A DNA stretch of 64,000 nucleotides. Origin: an uncultured Oscillospiraceae bacterium (GTDB taxonomy: Bacteria > Bacillota > Clostridia > Oscillospirales > Oscillospiraceae). The stretch lies in NCBI GenBank assembly GCA_934589225.1, contig CAKTNS010000006.1, positions 1 through 64,000 of the forward strand, written 5' to 3'. A model generated the notes under the pieces. The model worked only from the letters and a program-made list of their open reading frames with translations. It ran no database searches and was not told the origin of the DNA. Shown here piece by piece: positions 53,390 to 61,683 of this stretch (position 1 is the stretch's first letter; each line of letters starts with the position of its first letter). The position numbers and the translations under genes were made by a program.

Positions 53390-53401
53390 TTTCAATAAAA
53401 G

Positions 53402-53445
53402 AACAGCTGCTAAGACTCGAGAGGGTTTTGGCAGCTGTTTTTTGT
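53402..53445 (+). terminator. Terminator after rpsR
   Basis: AACAGCTGC/GCAGCTGTT outer stem with an inner helix, followed by TTTTTGTT. Confidence 0.88.
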
Positions 53446-53504
53446 TAAAATCGCCCCGTCCCCTCCCCCGCCCCGGCGGCCACCAAGGGGAACGGCTAAA
53501 AAAT

Positions 53505-53790
53505 TGACAATTGACAATTGGTTTGAGTTGACAGTTATTGAGGACGGACGTGGCCGTTTTTAGAATCCGTAGGTTAAAGAATTATCCAATCAGCAAAACC
53601 GTAGGGAACGGCCTATGTGCCGTTCCGGGGACGCTCCGAATACACCCCGTGCCGACAAAACGGAACCACCCCCGACATGTCATTCCGAGCGAGTGAACGA
53701 GTCGAGGAATCTTCCCGAGTTGAAAGTTTTATCTTGTGTTGGTTCTTTCACCAACGTAGTGGATTCCTCCACTACACTTCGTGGCCCGGT
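53505..53790. repeat. Composite dispersed-repeat patch
   Basis: About 290 non-coding bases made of repeat-like pieces: (TTGACAA)n at 53505-53550; hairpin GGAACGGC/GCCGTTCC (53605-53626); the block TGTCATTCCGAGCGAGTGAA (from 53679), a type of intergenic repeat common in gut Clostridia; hairpins GTTGGT/ACCAAC (53738-53755) and GTAGTGGA/TCCACTAC (53756-53775). Looks like fossil MITE/REP-like units. Confidence 0.65.
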
Positions 53791-53805
53791 TTTTTACGGT
53801 CTCCT

Positions 53806-54258
53806 TTATTTCCCGTTTTCTTTCCACCGCGCAAACAGCCCCGCAGCACCGGAAAGGAAATCATAGGGAATCCGCACCGTGTCCTCTGTATCTTCCCGGT
53901 CCTCCGCAAAAATCGGATAGGGATTGCAGCCACCGGAGAGGACGCCCACATCCGCTCTGCCAAAGGAATTGCCGCAGTTCTGGCAAACTACATGCTCTCC
54001 CCGGGCCTCAAAGTAGGCTTTGCGGGAGCCATTGCAGACCTGGCAGGTATTAAACGCCGTGCGCACAGTGCCGTCCCCATCCTTTGCGGCCAGCACCTCC
54101 ATTTGCAGATCATCCACCGTAAACGTATAAATCCGAATCGTTTCGGACAGCTCCGCTACGGGAATTTCCAGACCGCTGTCCGTTACAGCGGCGCTCTCCT
54201 GCTTTCCGCAGCCGGACAGCATCACCAATACCAATAAAATCCATATATAACGCTTCAT
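53806..54258 (-). CDS. DUF2318-like lipoprotein with two CxxC pairs
   Basis: 150 residues. Lipobox LSGC after a short signal peptide. Two CxxC motifs (FNTCQVCNG, VVCQNCGNSF) suggest binding of a metal or Fe-S centre, as in DUF2318 proteins. It follows the metal-transport fusion gene on the same strand with 12 bases between, so both probably serve metal handling at the membrane. Confidence 0.8.
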   Translation of the reverse strand: MKRYIWILLVLVMLSGCGKQESAAVTDSGLEIPVAELSETIRIYTFTVDDLQMEVLAAKDGDGTVRTAFNTCQVCNGSRKAYFEARGEHVVCQNCGNSFGRADVGVLSGGCNPYPIFAEDREDTEDTVRIPYDFLSGAAGLFARWKENGK

Positions 54259-54270
54259 ATTAAAAACTCC

Positions 54271-55683
54271 TTACTCAACAATAATGGTTCCGTGAATCAT
54301 GCCCATCCAGCAGCTGTAGGAATAGGTTCCGGAAGTTTCCGGGGTAAATTCAATAATATTCTCCCCGGATTGAACGTTTTTTTCGATTCCAAAGTCCCGA
54401 CAGATCATTCGATTGTTGCAGCCGTTGATTTCGTCCTCCTCTGCGTAGATGGTCCACTTCACCGGAATGCCTGCCGTAACCCGAATGTCCGCATAGCTCC
54501 AGGAGGTCAGCGTACTTTCCACCACCTGGATGCCATTCTCCATTTTCGCCGTGTCCGGCGCGTTTTTCCCAGGCATCAACAGCGGCACACTTATACAGAC
54601 AACCAGGGCGGCAACGGCAGCAATACCCTTTTTCCATCCGGCAATCGGCAGTTTCCCAAGAAACAATTCCACACACAGCCACGCAAATGCAGAAAGCAGC
54701 ATCGCGGATGTAAAGAGCCCTGTCAGGCTCCCTCCTTGGCTTAACATGGAGAGGCCAAAAACCGCGATCAGAACCGCGCCGCAGGAAAGGACGGCCCCTG
54801 TAAAGCGCTTTCCAAGCCATGCCGTCATGGATGCAAACCCCAACAGCAGCGGCATTGTACCCAGGCTGAAGCACAGCATACTCAATCCGCCCCGCAGAGC
54901 ACTCCCACTGGCCAGCGCCAGGAGCAGCATACTCTGCAGCGGACCGCAGGGCATAAATCCATTCAGCAAACCGATGCCAAAGGGCGGCAGCCCCTTTGGT
55001 TTTGGCAGACGGATATGCCATCCTGAAGGCCTTGGGAACCGAGGCAAAAGTTCCAGCATATTCAGACCCATCAAAAGCATTGCCGTACCGGCCAGCAGCT
55101 TCAACGCACCCTGAAGCCAATAGGATGCCCCACCTAAATTGTCCGTCAGGCCCCCCAGCGCTCCTAAAGCCGATCCAAGCCCGGTGTAGGACACCAGCCG
55201 CCCAAGATGATATTGCAGCACCGGTCCAACGGATGCTTTTTTCACGCCGGTCATGCTTTGGCTAAGGCCGATGCCGCCGCACATAGCCACACAGTGCACC
55301 GATGTCAGCAAGCCTGTGACAAACAGCATCCCGTAGCTCATGGAGCTGTCCGCAAGCTGCGTCGGCACCAGCAGGTTCAGAATACCGCTGCGTTCCAAAA
55401 GAAAGTAAAGCCCCCAGAGGGCCGCCAGCTTTGCACCCAAGATCGCCAGCGACGTTCTTGGCGGAACCGTGGAGGCACCGTACCCCGCCGCCTCCACAGC
55501 CCGACACAGGTCCTCCGGTGTCAGAGCATCGGAAAAATACCGCACACGGGCAATGCGTTTTCCAAAGTCTACACGAACCTCGGAAACGCCCTGCAGCGCA
55601 CCGAGGCAATCTTCAATTCGTTTGGCACACAACGTACAGCTCATGCCCTGTAGGTAAATCATAACGGTGTTATTCTGTCTCAT
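54271..55683 (-). CDS. Fusion of heavy-metal domain, SafE-like membrane domain and cupredoxin-like domain
   Basis: 470 residues. Domain 1 (1-75) is a heavy-metal-associated fold with GMSCTLCAKR. Domain 2 (about 80-350) is a TauE/SafE (UreH/DsbD-like) membrane domain with six or more segments and internal Cys motifs VAMCGGIG and FMPCGPLQS. Domain 3 (last 110) is cupredoxin-like with a likely copper site in SYSCWMGMIHG. The order suggests capture, passage and hand-over of copper outside the membrane (inference). Start ATG 55683 behind GGAGGCAGC. Confidence 0.85.
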   Translation of the reverse strand: MRQNNTVMIYLQGMSCTLCAKRIEDCLGALQGVSEVRVDFGKRIARVRYFSDALTPEDLCRAVEAAGYGASTVPPRTSLAILGAKLAALWGLYFLLERSGILNLLVPTQLADSSMSYGMLFVTGLLTSVHCVAMCGGIGLSQSMTGVKKASVGPVLQYHLGRLVSYTGLGSALGALGGLTDNLGGASYWLQGALKLLAGTAMLLMGLNMLELLPRFPRPSGWHIRLPKPKGLPPFGIGLLNGFMPCGPLQSMLLLALASGSALRGGLSMLCFSLGTMPLLLGFASMTAWLGKRFTGAVLSCGAVLIAVFGLSMLSQGGSLTGLFTSAMLLSAFAWLCVELFLGKLPIAGWKKGIAAVAALVVCISVPLLMPGKNAPDTAKMENGIQVVESTLTSWSYADIRVTAGIPVKWTIYAEEDEINGCNNRMICRDFGIEKNVQSGENIIEFTPETSGTYSYSCWMGMIHGTIIVE

Positions 55684-55726
55684 GCTGCCTCCATGGAAAT
55701 GTTGATAGTCTACTATTCAGGTAGGC

Positions 55727-55755
55727 ATTATACAGGCAGATCCTTTCCTTGTCAA
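55727..55755 (-). promoter_or_regulatory. Promoter of the metal-handling pair
   Basis: On the minus strand TTGACA, 17-base spacer, TATAAT: full consensus. Downstream, CTAC-N7-GTAG (about 55710-55724) is a possible operator for a metal sensor. Confidence 0.8.
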
Positions 55756-55852
55756 TTCCCCTGGCTATTACTTTTCGCAATAACCAGGTAAAGCGATATA
55801 GAGGCAATGGGGCACATACCCTAAAATCACGCGAAAGCGAGGAAGAGCAGCT

Positions 55853-55954
55853 ATGCGCAAATACACCGGAGCACAGACCGTAAAGAAGCTTCTGGCTGCC
55901 TTTGCCGCCGAGGAAGAAGGCTTCCTGGAACTGGCCCAGCTACACAGACGATGA
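55853..55954 (+). pseudogene. Short orphan frame at the remnant's left edge
   Basis: 33 codons (MRKYTGAQTVKKLLAAFAAE) after GAGGAAGAGCAG, ending at TGA. It reads like the start of a larger mobile-element protein that has been cut off. A protein-like stretch in 56000-56130 (RKKRATEVTRQRSENQ) may be another fragment. Family unknown. Confidence 0.35.
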
Positions 55955-56130
55955 TGATTCAACGGGCATTGCCTAAAACCGCAGCACCGCCCTGGGCCTC
56001 ACAGCCCGGGGCGCTTATACCGATGTACGCAAAAAGCGGGCCACCGAAGTGACCCGCCAGCGCTCCGAGAATCAGGTGGGGCGACACTCCCACATCTCCT
56101 ACCAGGGGCGGCAGCTGCCCGTTCTGCCCT

Positions 56131-56700
56131 CTAATTCTCCTTGCTGTCCAGATATGCCCGCAGCTCTTTCAGCCATCTGGGGACAAGGCTCCCCACCGTC
56201 CGCAGTTCTCCGTTCCGATACTCCGCCACCAATACAAAGCCGTTGTCGTTGTCGTAGAACTCCGCTTCGTCACAGTAGGGCAGCACCTTAGCAACCGCCT
56301 CCCAGCGGCCCGCAAAGCGGCGTTCAACATCCTGGGTGGGAATATCATGCCCGCCACGGCGTACCCGGTTGGCGATCCGGGAAACGCTCTCAGCAGCACT
56401 ATCCAGACCGATGTAGTACAGCCGCACTTTGTAGCCCTTCTCTACCACTTGCCTGACCGTGGCTTCTGTCTTGCGGCCTGACAGGGTGGTTTCCTGGGTA
56501 AAGCAAACGCCCTTGGCAATGCATTCGTTGATTTTCTTCAAGGCAGCCTTGCCACCCACAAGGGCATTTCCGCCCAGCTCTGCGGTGATTTTGTCCACAT
56601 CAATGATCATTCCCAAATCGGTACAGCGTTCTTTCAATACGCCCGTGAAGCTGGATTTCCCAACGCCATTCACACCGCCGATAATTGTATAGGTTCTCAT
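56131..56700 (-). CDS. Zeta toxin-like kinase
   Basis: 189 residues. Walker A IIGGVNGVGKSSF, then VDKITAELGG, and ETTLSG fit zeta-toxin-family kinases that phosphorylate UDP-N-acetylglucosamine or related targets. It overlaps by four bases the preceding RHH gene, the arrangement of a toxin-antitoxin unit. Typical in clostridial mobile elements, probably for maintenance. Confidence 0.8.
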   Translation of the reverse strand: MRTYTIIGGVNGVGKSSFTGVLKERCTDLGMIIDVDKITAELGGNALVGGKAALKKINECIAKGVCFTQETTLSGRKTEATVRQVVEKGYKVRLYYIGLDSAAESVSRIANRVRRGGHDIPTQDVERRFAGRWEAVAKVLPYCDEAEFYDNDNGFVLVAEYRNGELRTVGSLVPRWLKELRAYLDSKEN

Positions 56701-56924
56701 GCCTCTGCCTCCTCTGTGGCATTATCGCCAGGATTGGCGGTATGGTCCCGCTCCATCTTTTCCCGGATCGCCTGCCGGATAAATCCTGCTTTTGTATATC
56801 CGTTGGACGCACAGTGTTTCTCTAGTGCTTCCGCTTCCTCGTTCGGCATAGATAGCTTCACTTGCCGATAATGTTCTTTGATGTATTTATCATTTGCCTT
56901 TCGCTGCGCCTCTGACAAGGCCAT
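56697..56924 (-). CDS. Ribbon-helix-helix antitoxin
   Basis: 75 residues. VKLSMPNEEAEALEKHC and TKAGFIRQAIREKM form a ribbon-helix-helix pattern. It is translated just ahead of the zeta-like kinase (ATGA overlap), so it is the likely antitoxin and autorepressor. Confidence 0.78.
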   Translation of the reverse strand: MALSEAQRKANDKYIKEHYRQVKLSMPNEEAEALEKHCASNGYTKAGFIRQAIREKMERDHTANPGDNATEEAEA

Positions 56925-57256
56925 CCCCCCACCTCCTGTATATTAGTACCTGTCATACTATCATGCCCAACGGTGGCTGTCAAGATACATTGGTACAGAT
57001 ATACAGAATTTACATAGAGGATGTTTGGCAGACTGTAGAGAAGCGAGCTCAGACCGAAGCGCAGAAAATAAAGGAGCAAGAGCGATAACTGCTCCAGGCC
57101 GGCCGGAAATCCAGTCGACCCTCTTTCACCACCAACTGACCTTGTAGAAGAAATTATTCTAATTTCGATTGCAGTTGTTCATCATATGTGGTAAGATAAT
57201 AAGCAAGATAATCAGCAAGTTGAGGTGCCGTTAAGAAGATAAACACTACTGCATCC

Positions 57257-57291
57257 CCCGGTACTGACCGATCACCAGTACCGGGTATTTT
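57257..57291 (+). terminator. Hairpin in the remnant region
   Basis: CCCGGTACTG/CAGTACCGGG, 10-bp stem with a 9-base loop, then TATTTTAA. It is the only clear structure in the otherwise gene-poor stretch 56,925-57,395. Confidence 0.6.
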
Positions 57292-57395
57292 AATGCCCAT
57301 TTTTCTGACCTTGTGTACAGAGGTCGCTAAGGTGGGCTGTAATTCCACATTTTTCCAGCCTGATTCATTTCAGGCAAGCCAAGGAGGGTATTACT

Positions 57396-57515
57396 ATAGC
57401 ATTTTTCAGCTCTGCAATTACGGCTCTCGGCGCCGGTCTGGGTACCTGGGGAGTAATCAATCTGCTGGAAGGCTCCGGCAACGATAACCCCGGTGCCAAT
57501 GCTCATGCGCGGTAA
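57396..57515 (+). pseudogene. Truncated Maff2-family mobile-element protein
   Basis: 39 codons from ATA 57396 behind AAGGAGG: (I)AFFSSAITALGAG then LGTWGVINLLEGSGNDNPGA. This is the N-terminal half of the Maff2 membrane protein of Tn1549-type elements; the second half is missing after GANAHAR. Another case of ATA where ATG is expected. Confidence 0.6.
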
Positions 57516-57590
57516 AGTAACACACATGAATTTGATTGACGGCAGCCCCTATTCCGAAAAACGAAAGTTAAAAATATTTCACTTTCTCTA

Positions 57591-57619
57591 TTGACATACG
57601 CAAGCAGGAGTGATATATT
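57591..57619 (+). promoter_or_regulatory. Promoter and operator of the membrane/Xre pair
   Basis: TTGACA, 17-base spacer, TATATT. Just downstream TCGCA-AG-TGCGA (57627-57638) is a palindrome suitable for autoregulation by the Xre protein. Confidence 0.75.
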
Positions 57620-57664
57620 TATAACATCGCAAGTGCGAAATATATAACACGAGAGGAAAGAAAA

Positions 57665-58081
57665 ATGAATAAAAAAGTATCTTTAAGAGAAATTGTTGGA
57701 ACAAAAATAATCTACGCAATCATTCTTGTATCTTACTACTGGATGTGGGCAAGAACAGATTGGAAAGACTGGTATCCAACTTTACAGCATGTACTTGCCT
57801 GTTTTCTTGCTGCTTTTTTTGCATTTCAGCAAATGAGAATTAAGAAATACAAAAAGGAAGGTGTTGATGAAATGGCAGAGCGAAACTTGAAACGGTGTGA
57901 CTCATTTTGTTTGAAGATTTTTGTTGCTGTTATGGTTGTAGTTGCTTGGGGCTGTGCTATTCTTGGTCATGTTAATGCTATCAATATGGGAATGATTGGA
58001 TGGATTATTGTTTTGTCTATTTTTATTTTATCTATCATTCGGACATTGATGTTTGTGATTATAGACAGCAAGGGGGTATGA
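57665..58081 (+). CDS. Small membrane protein paired with Xre regulator
   Basis: 138 residues, three to four hydrophobic segments (IIYAIILVSYYWMW, VLACFLAAFFAF, IFVAVMVVVAWGCAILG, IIVLSIFILSIIRTLMF). Located immediately before a small Xre gene, a pairing frequent in Firmicutes (DUF2178/DUF6442-like). Function unknown. Confidence 0.65.
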   Translation: MNKKVSLREIVGTKIIYAIILVSYYWMWARTDWKDWYPTLQHVLACFLAAFFAFQQMRIKKYKKEGVDEMAERNLKRCDSFCLKIFVAVMVVVAWGCAILGHVNAINMGMIGWIIVLSIFILSIIRTLMFVIIDSKGV

Positions 58082-58082
58082 T

Positions 58083-58292
58083 ATGGCTCTTGTTACAAAA
58101 ATCAAAGAATATCGTGAGCAGGCAGGATATAAACAAAGCGAACTGGCAGAGCTTGTTGGTGCAAGACGAGAAACAATCGTTCACCTTGAAAATGGCAGAT
58201 ATAATCCGTCCCTTAAATTGGCTATGGATATTGCAAAAGTATTCCATGTGACTGTTGAGGACTTGTTTGAATTTGTTGATGAAGAAAAATGA
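58083..58292 (+). CDS. Small Xre-family regulator
   Basis: 69 residues, a single helix-turn-helix (YKQSELAELVGARRETIVHLE, KLAMDIAKVF). Directly follows the membrane protein and likely represses the pair through the palindrome at 57627. Confidence 0.88.
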   Translation: MALVTKIKEYREQAGYKQSELAELVGARRETIVHLENGRYNPSLKLAMDIAKVFHVTVEDLFEFVDEEK

Positions 58293-58293
58293 G

Positions 58294-58626
58294 CAGACCC
58301 GCTACCGTTAGAAAGTCGGGGCCTATTGGCACGGGGACAACTCCATGATGAGCTACTACACGCCCTACAGTGCCTTGCAGGATTTTCTGCGCCACTACAA
58401 CGCCGACAAGAACGAAACCGACAAACTGCCTATGATTCCCTTTCACGGACTGCGGCACACAAAGGCCACCTTGCAGATTGCAGCCGGTACGGATGTACGC
58501 ACAGTATCGGCTATCCTAGGCCACCGAGAGACAAGCACCACAATGAATATCTACAGCCACAGCCTGCAAACTGCAGAACAGGAAGCCGCCGCCAATATGG
58601 AGCGACTACTTGCAAGGCAAGCATAA
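58294..58626 (+). pseudogene. C-terminal stub of a tyrosine recombinase
   Basis: Only the last third remains: HGLRHTKATLQIAAG (Arg and His), ILGHRETSTTMNIYSH (second His and the catalytic Tyr). Upstream the frame is broken by a stop in CGCTACCGTTAG. Lies next to a partial tRNA-Thr, as integrases lie next to their attachment site. Confidence 0.8.
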
Positions 58627-58710
58627 ATTTCACACTTGTTAGGCAAATGTTAGGCAGCACCTAAAACAGCCAAAAACCACTTTCTCAAAAAGTTCTAAAA
58701 ATACGTTAAA

Positions 58711-58739
58711 ACCCCCGAAACCATCACGGTTTCGGGGGT
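58711..58739. terminator. Terminator hairpin before the tRNA fragment
   Basis: ACCCCCGAAACC/GGTTTCGGGGGT, 12-bp stem with a 5-base loop; on the minus strand a T run follows. Confidence 0.8.
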
Positions 58740-58745
58740 AATTTC

Positions 58746-58790
58746 TGGAGCTAGTGACCTGACTCGAACAGGCGACCTTCTCATTACGAG
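58746..58790 (-). other. 3' part of a tRNA-Thr(CGT) gene: probable attachment site
   Basis: On the minus strand: anticodon loop CTCGTAA, the 3' anticodon strand, a full T arm (GCCTG-TTCGAGT-CAGGT) and CACTAGC-T-CCA. The 5' half is absent: the bases before the loop do not pair with it. Such a half-tRNA is what a tyrosine integrase leaves at the far end of its element. Confidence 0.7.
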
Positions 58791-58917
58791 CGCAGGCTAA
58801 AGCATTTGGTTTTGTCTCGTAACATGCGAAAAGTTCTGGTATTGCAAGCACTTTTTCGTCTCCAAGGTTTTGTGTCATCCCGTCTTATGGGGTATCTTTA
58901 GGCCATTTTTGAGAAAA

Positions 58918-58942
58918 AATAACGCCAAATTAACGCCAAGTT
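58918..58942. repeat. Tandem TAACGCCAA repeat near the ICE B end
   Basis: TAACGCCAA occurs twice 11 bases apart. Could be a binding site near the element end (iteron or recombinase arm); too short to be sure. Confidence 0.35.
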
Positions 58943-58986
58943 TCCGTCAAGTGCTGTTTCCGAAAAAGTTTCCGGTACTGACAGGC

Positions 58987-59015
58987 TTGACATCCCCAAC
59001 TTTTAAGGGTAGATT
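58987..59015 (+). promoter_or_regulatory. Promoter at the left end of ICE B
   Basis: TTGACA, 17-base spacer, TAGATT. The 200-base leader downstream carries a terminator before parB. Confidence 0.6.
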
Positions 59016-59188
59016 CGAGCTTGATTTTCTCAAGTTCAAAAAACGGCAATTCCGAACTTTTACGGAATCTTTTAAGATAATCCCATATTCGTTGCTTCTG
59101 AATAATCCGTTGCCTTCTCTATAAATACAACAGCAGTTTTTCTTTTTTTGATTATACCCTCTGTCACAGTTAATTTCAAGATGAATTT

Positions 59189-59211
59189 AGCACCCGGTTG
59201 GGTGCTTTTTT
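59189..59211 (+). terminator. Terminator in front of parB
   Basis: AGCACCC/GGGTGCT with a 4-base loop followed by TTTTT; 30 bases before the parB start. Confidence 0.85.
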
Positions 59212-59240
59212 CATATACACTCTTATGAAAGGAGCCACGC

Positions 59241-60125
59241 ATTATCCCTCGCAAATCCCCTGAATCGATAGGCAGCATCTACAGCATTCCCATCGACCAA
59301 CTCCATCCCCACCCGGACAATCCCTTCGGTATCCGGGACGACCCTTCCATGCTGGAACTCATTGAAAGCGTGAAAAAACACGGTGTAATGGTTCCCGCTA
59401 TCGCCAGACCGAAGCCGGATGGCGGTTATGAACTGGTTGCCGGTCATCGCCGTCAGAGAGCCAGTCAGCTTGCCGGTTTGGATTCCATGCCGGTGATCGT
59501 GATGAATCTCGATGACAACGACACCATCATCCAGCTCGTTGACAGCAACATCCAGCGCGAAAACATTCTTCCCTCAGAACGTGCAAAAGCCTATAAACTC
59601 CGCATGGAAGCCATCAAAAAGAAGGCCGGAAGACCCCAAAAGGAGGAAAATCAAAATTCGCCGAAAATTTCGGCGAATTTCCGAAGTGATGATTCCATCG
59701 GAGGATTGGCTGGTGTCAGCGGCGATACGATTCGCAATTATATCTCCCTGACAAATCTGATCCCCGAACTCATGGAAATGGTGGATGAAAAGAAAATCGC
59801 ACTCAGCCCTGCCTATCAGATCGCCGCACTCCCCCAGGAAAGTCAGGATCTGCTCCTTGATACCATCGAAAGTGAGCAGGCAACGCCCTCTTTATCCCAA
59901 GCACAGCGTATTCGTAAGCTGAGCCAATGCGGGAAGCTCGACGAGGATTCCATGCTCCAGATTATGATGGAGCAGAAAAAGCCGGAACGGAATGACATTA
60001 CCCTGTCCGGCGAGAAGCTTCGCAAGTATTTCCCACGCTCCTACTCCCCACAAAGAATCGAAGAAACCATCTTCAAGCTGTTGGATGCCTGGATGCGCAA
60101 GCGCCAGCGTGACAACAGCAGATGA
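59241..60125 (+). CDS. ParB/Spo0J-like partition protein
   Basis: About 294 residues if translation begins at ATT 59241, which is 6 bases after AAAGGAG; the next ATG (59349) would remove the start of the ParB domain (SIPIDQLHPHPDNPFG). The nuclease-like core ELVAGHRRQRASQLAG and VDSNIQREN are ParB boxes; GVSGDTIRNYISLTNL is the HTH. It probably serves partition or regulation of the excised element. Confidence 0.85.
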   Translation: MIPRKSPESIGSIYSIPIDQLHPHPDNPFGIRDDPSMLELIESVKKHGVMVPAIARPKPDGGYELVAGHRRQRASQLAGLDSMPVIVMNLDDNDTIIQLVDSNIQRENILPSERAKAYKLRMEAIKKKAGRPQKEENQNSPKISANFRSDDSIGGLAGVSGDTIRNYISLTNLIPELMEMVDEKKIALSPAYQIAALPQESQDLLLDTIESEQATPSLSQAQRIRKLSQCGKLDEDSMLQIMMEQKKPERNDITLSGEKLRKYFPRSYSPQRIEETIFKLLDAWMRKRQRDNSR

Positions 60126-60142
60126 CAATTTCATATTCTCCC

Positions 60143-60173
60143 AGCCTGACAAGCCCCCTTGTCAGGCTTTTTT
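60143..60173 (+). terminator. Terminator between parB and the next gene
   Basis: AGCCTGACAA/TTGTCAGGCT, 10-bp stem followed by TTTTT. Confidence 0.88.
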
Positions 60174-60204
60174 CATTTCCAAGCAAAGGAGCCAATACCC
60201 TGCA

Positions 60205-60813
60205 TTGTATATCCGAAACTACACCTATTCTGCCGAGGATGTGGATTGCAAGTTCTGCACAGAAGTTGTCGGACGCAAAGGATGCCGTCAGGAGATCTGC
60301 CCCTATTATGCGGAGCGGATTGAAGCCGGTGTCATTTCCTACGCAGAAGCAGTCCTTTCGCTGATTTCATCCACAAGCAGTATCCGAAACCGTCTGCCCG
60401 GATTGATTCACAGTTTTCCCGGCTCCCTCTGGGCAGATGAAAAGCACAAAACCAGAATGGAGGTCTTTAATAACCGTCTGGGCTACCTCAAAAGCAGAAA
60501 CACTCCCAGCTATTACGCAGTCCTGTATCTTCTGACCTCCAACGATGCCCTGTATCGGCGGACAGCCAACTGTTTTTACCACGGCGGCATTGACTTTTCC
60601 TATGCCGTTCTTCGCGGCATTTCTCCGCACAACTACGCCCTGTTCTGTGCCGCTAAGGGGCTGCGCCATGCCAGAGGCGTAACAGAATCAGAGCTTGCCG
60701 ATCCTATGACAATCGATGCTGAAGCGTTCCGATTGATTATGAACGCCCTGCTGATTGCCAAGTACGGAACCGCCGCATTCAATTTGAAAGGAGGCATTTC
60801 CCATGAGCCGTGA
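60205..60813 (+). CDS. Cys-rich ICE protein of unknown function
   Basis: 202 residues from TTG 60205, 13 bases after AAAGGAG. An N-terminal Cys cluster (DCKFC, GCRQEICPYY) suggests zinc binding. The rest is helical with no known motif. It overlaps the next gene by 11 bases and belongs to the ICE left-end operon. Confidence 0.6.
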   Translation: MYIRNYTYSAEDVDCKFCTEVVGRKGCRQEICPYYAERIEAGVISYAEAVLSLISSTSSIRNRLPGLIHSFPGSLWADEKHKTRMEVFNNRLGYLKSRNTPSYYAVLYLLTSNDALYRRTANCFYHGGIDFSYAVLRGISPHNYALFCAAKGLRHARGVTESELADPMTIDAEAFRLIMNALLIAKYGTAAFNLKGGISHEP

Positions 60814-61066
60814 TTTTGGCGTTACTGATGGTCATTCCCTCTATTCCCTCCATCGTTACCGCAGCGATGTACGCCACATGGTCATTTTCGATGATCTGGT
60901 GGAAAAAGAGCATCACCGGGTTCGGCTCTATGTTTCGGCCTCGGTTTACGAAATGATCCGTCAGGCTGAAACCAACGGGCTGCTTCGGATCGTTCACCAC
61001 GAAGAAATCGTGGAGGGCTGTTCCGAGCCGGATTCCCCCCGGCGCAGAAAGCACAAACACAAATAA
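60803..61066 (+). CDS. DUF5720-like protein (copy 1)
   Basis: 87 residues. RYRSDVRHMVIFDDLVEKEH, RVRLYVSASVYEMI and IVHHEEIV match in order the DUF5720 protein encoded 1.9 kb downstream (FDTNTRHMIIFHVL, RLFLSDKGYQ, IISHAKVV), so the two are paralogues. Function unknown. Confidence 0.65.
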   Translation: MSRDFGVTDGHSLYSLHRYRSDVRHMVIFDDLVEKEHHRVRLYVSASVYEMIRQAETNGLLRIVHHEEIVEGCSEPDSPRRRKHKHK

Positions 61067-61088
61067 TCATTGACAGGAGGTTTTTTCC

Positions 61089-61616
61089 ATGAACAAAATT
61101 GAAAAGCTGCACGAAAGTATCCGCACCCTCTTTCGCACGGAGGGCGAGAAATTCTGCTACACCCCCGGTGAGATTGAACGGCTGGTATGCAGCCTGAATT
61201 ATAAGCGGCTGTACAGTGTCTTGTGCGACACAGCGGAGCCTGTCTATGTCTGCTGCGCCGGGGGCGGTATCTGCGATTCCCACCAGTATCACAGCACCAA
61301 GCTGTTCCCGGCAAACGCAACGCTGCTTTGGAGTGATGAGGGTGATCCGCTGGGCGACGATACTATCTCCACTTCCTACTCCAACGAACTTTGGCTGCTG
61401 GAGGACATGACCATCGCTGCCGTCTCCTGCTTCCGTGTCCTCCATTCCGCTGCCAGCTATATCACCGAGTACCGGGAATACAAAGGTGACGAATGGCCTG
61501 CCCACCTGGTTCCTGTGAACATTCTGGAGCTGTGGCAGGCTCTGATCGATAAGTACCAGGACTGCGGCGATGAAGAACTTGACGCTGCGCTGAAGGCGAT
61601 TATCTACGAGCCTTAA
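61089..61616 (+). CDS. Conserved ICE protein of unknown function
   Basis: 175 residues behind AGGAGG. Mixed alpha/beta with an acidic C-terminal helix; no motif recognised. Sits between DUF5720-like and repA genes as in related elements. Confidence 0.6.
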   Translation: MNKIEKLHESIRTLFRTEGEKFCYTPGEIERLVCSLNYKRLYSVLCDTAEPVYVCCAGGGICDSHQYHSTKLFPANATLLWSDEGDPLGDDTISTSYSNELWLLEDMTIAAVSCFRVLHSAASYITEYREYKGDEWPAHLVPVNILELWQALIDKYQDCGDEELDAALKAIIYEP

Positions 61617-61683
61617 TACATCAGCACCGACTCATTATCAAAATTTAATAAGATTGGAGCGCAGAACGCTTAGAAAAACGCTT

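Larger units (their letters stand above)
55850..58790. mobile_element. Degraded mobile-element remnant
   Basis: Pieces of Tn1549-like and other elements lie together: a 33-codon orphan frame, RHH-zeta module, truncated Maff2, membrane/Xre pair, integrase stub and a partial tRNA-Thr. None is a complete transfer system. Confidence 0.6.

Noticed and set aside
57154..57348. 64-codon minus-strand frame in the remnant region
   Set aside because: No clear ribosome site; overlaps a terminator-like hairpin; protein not recognised.
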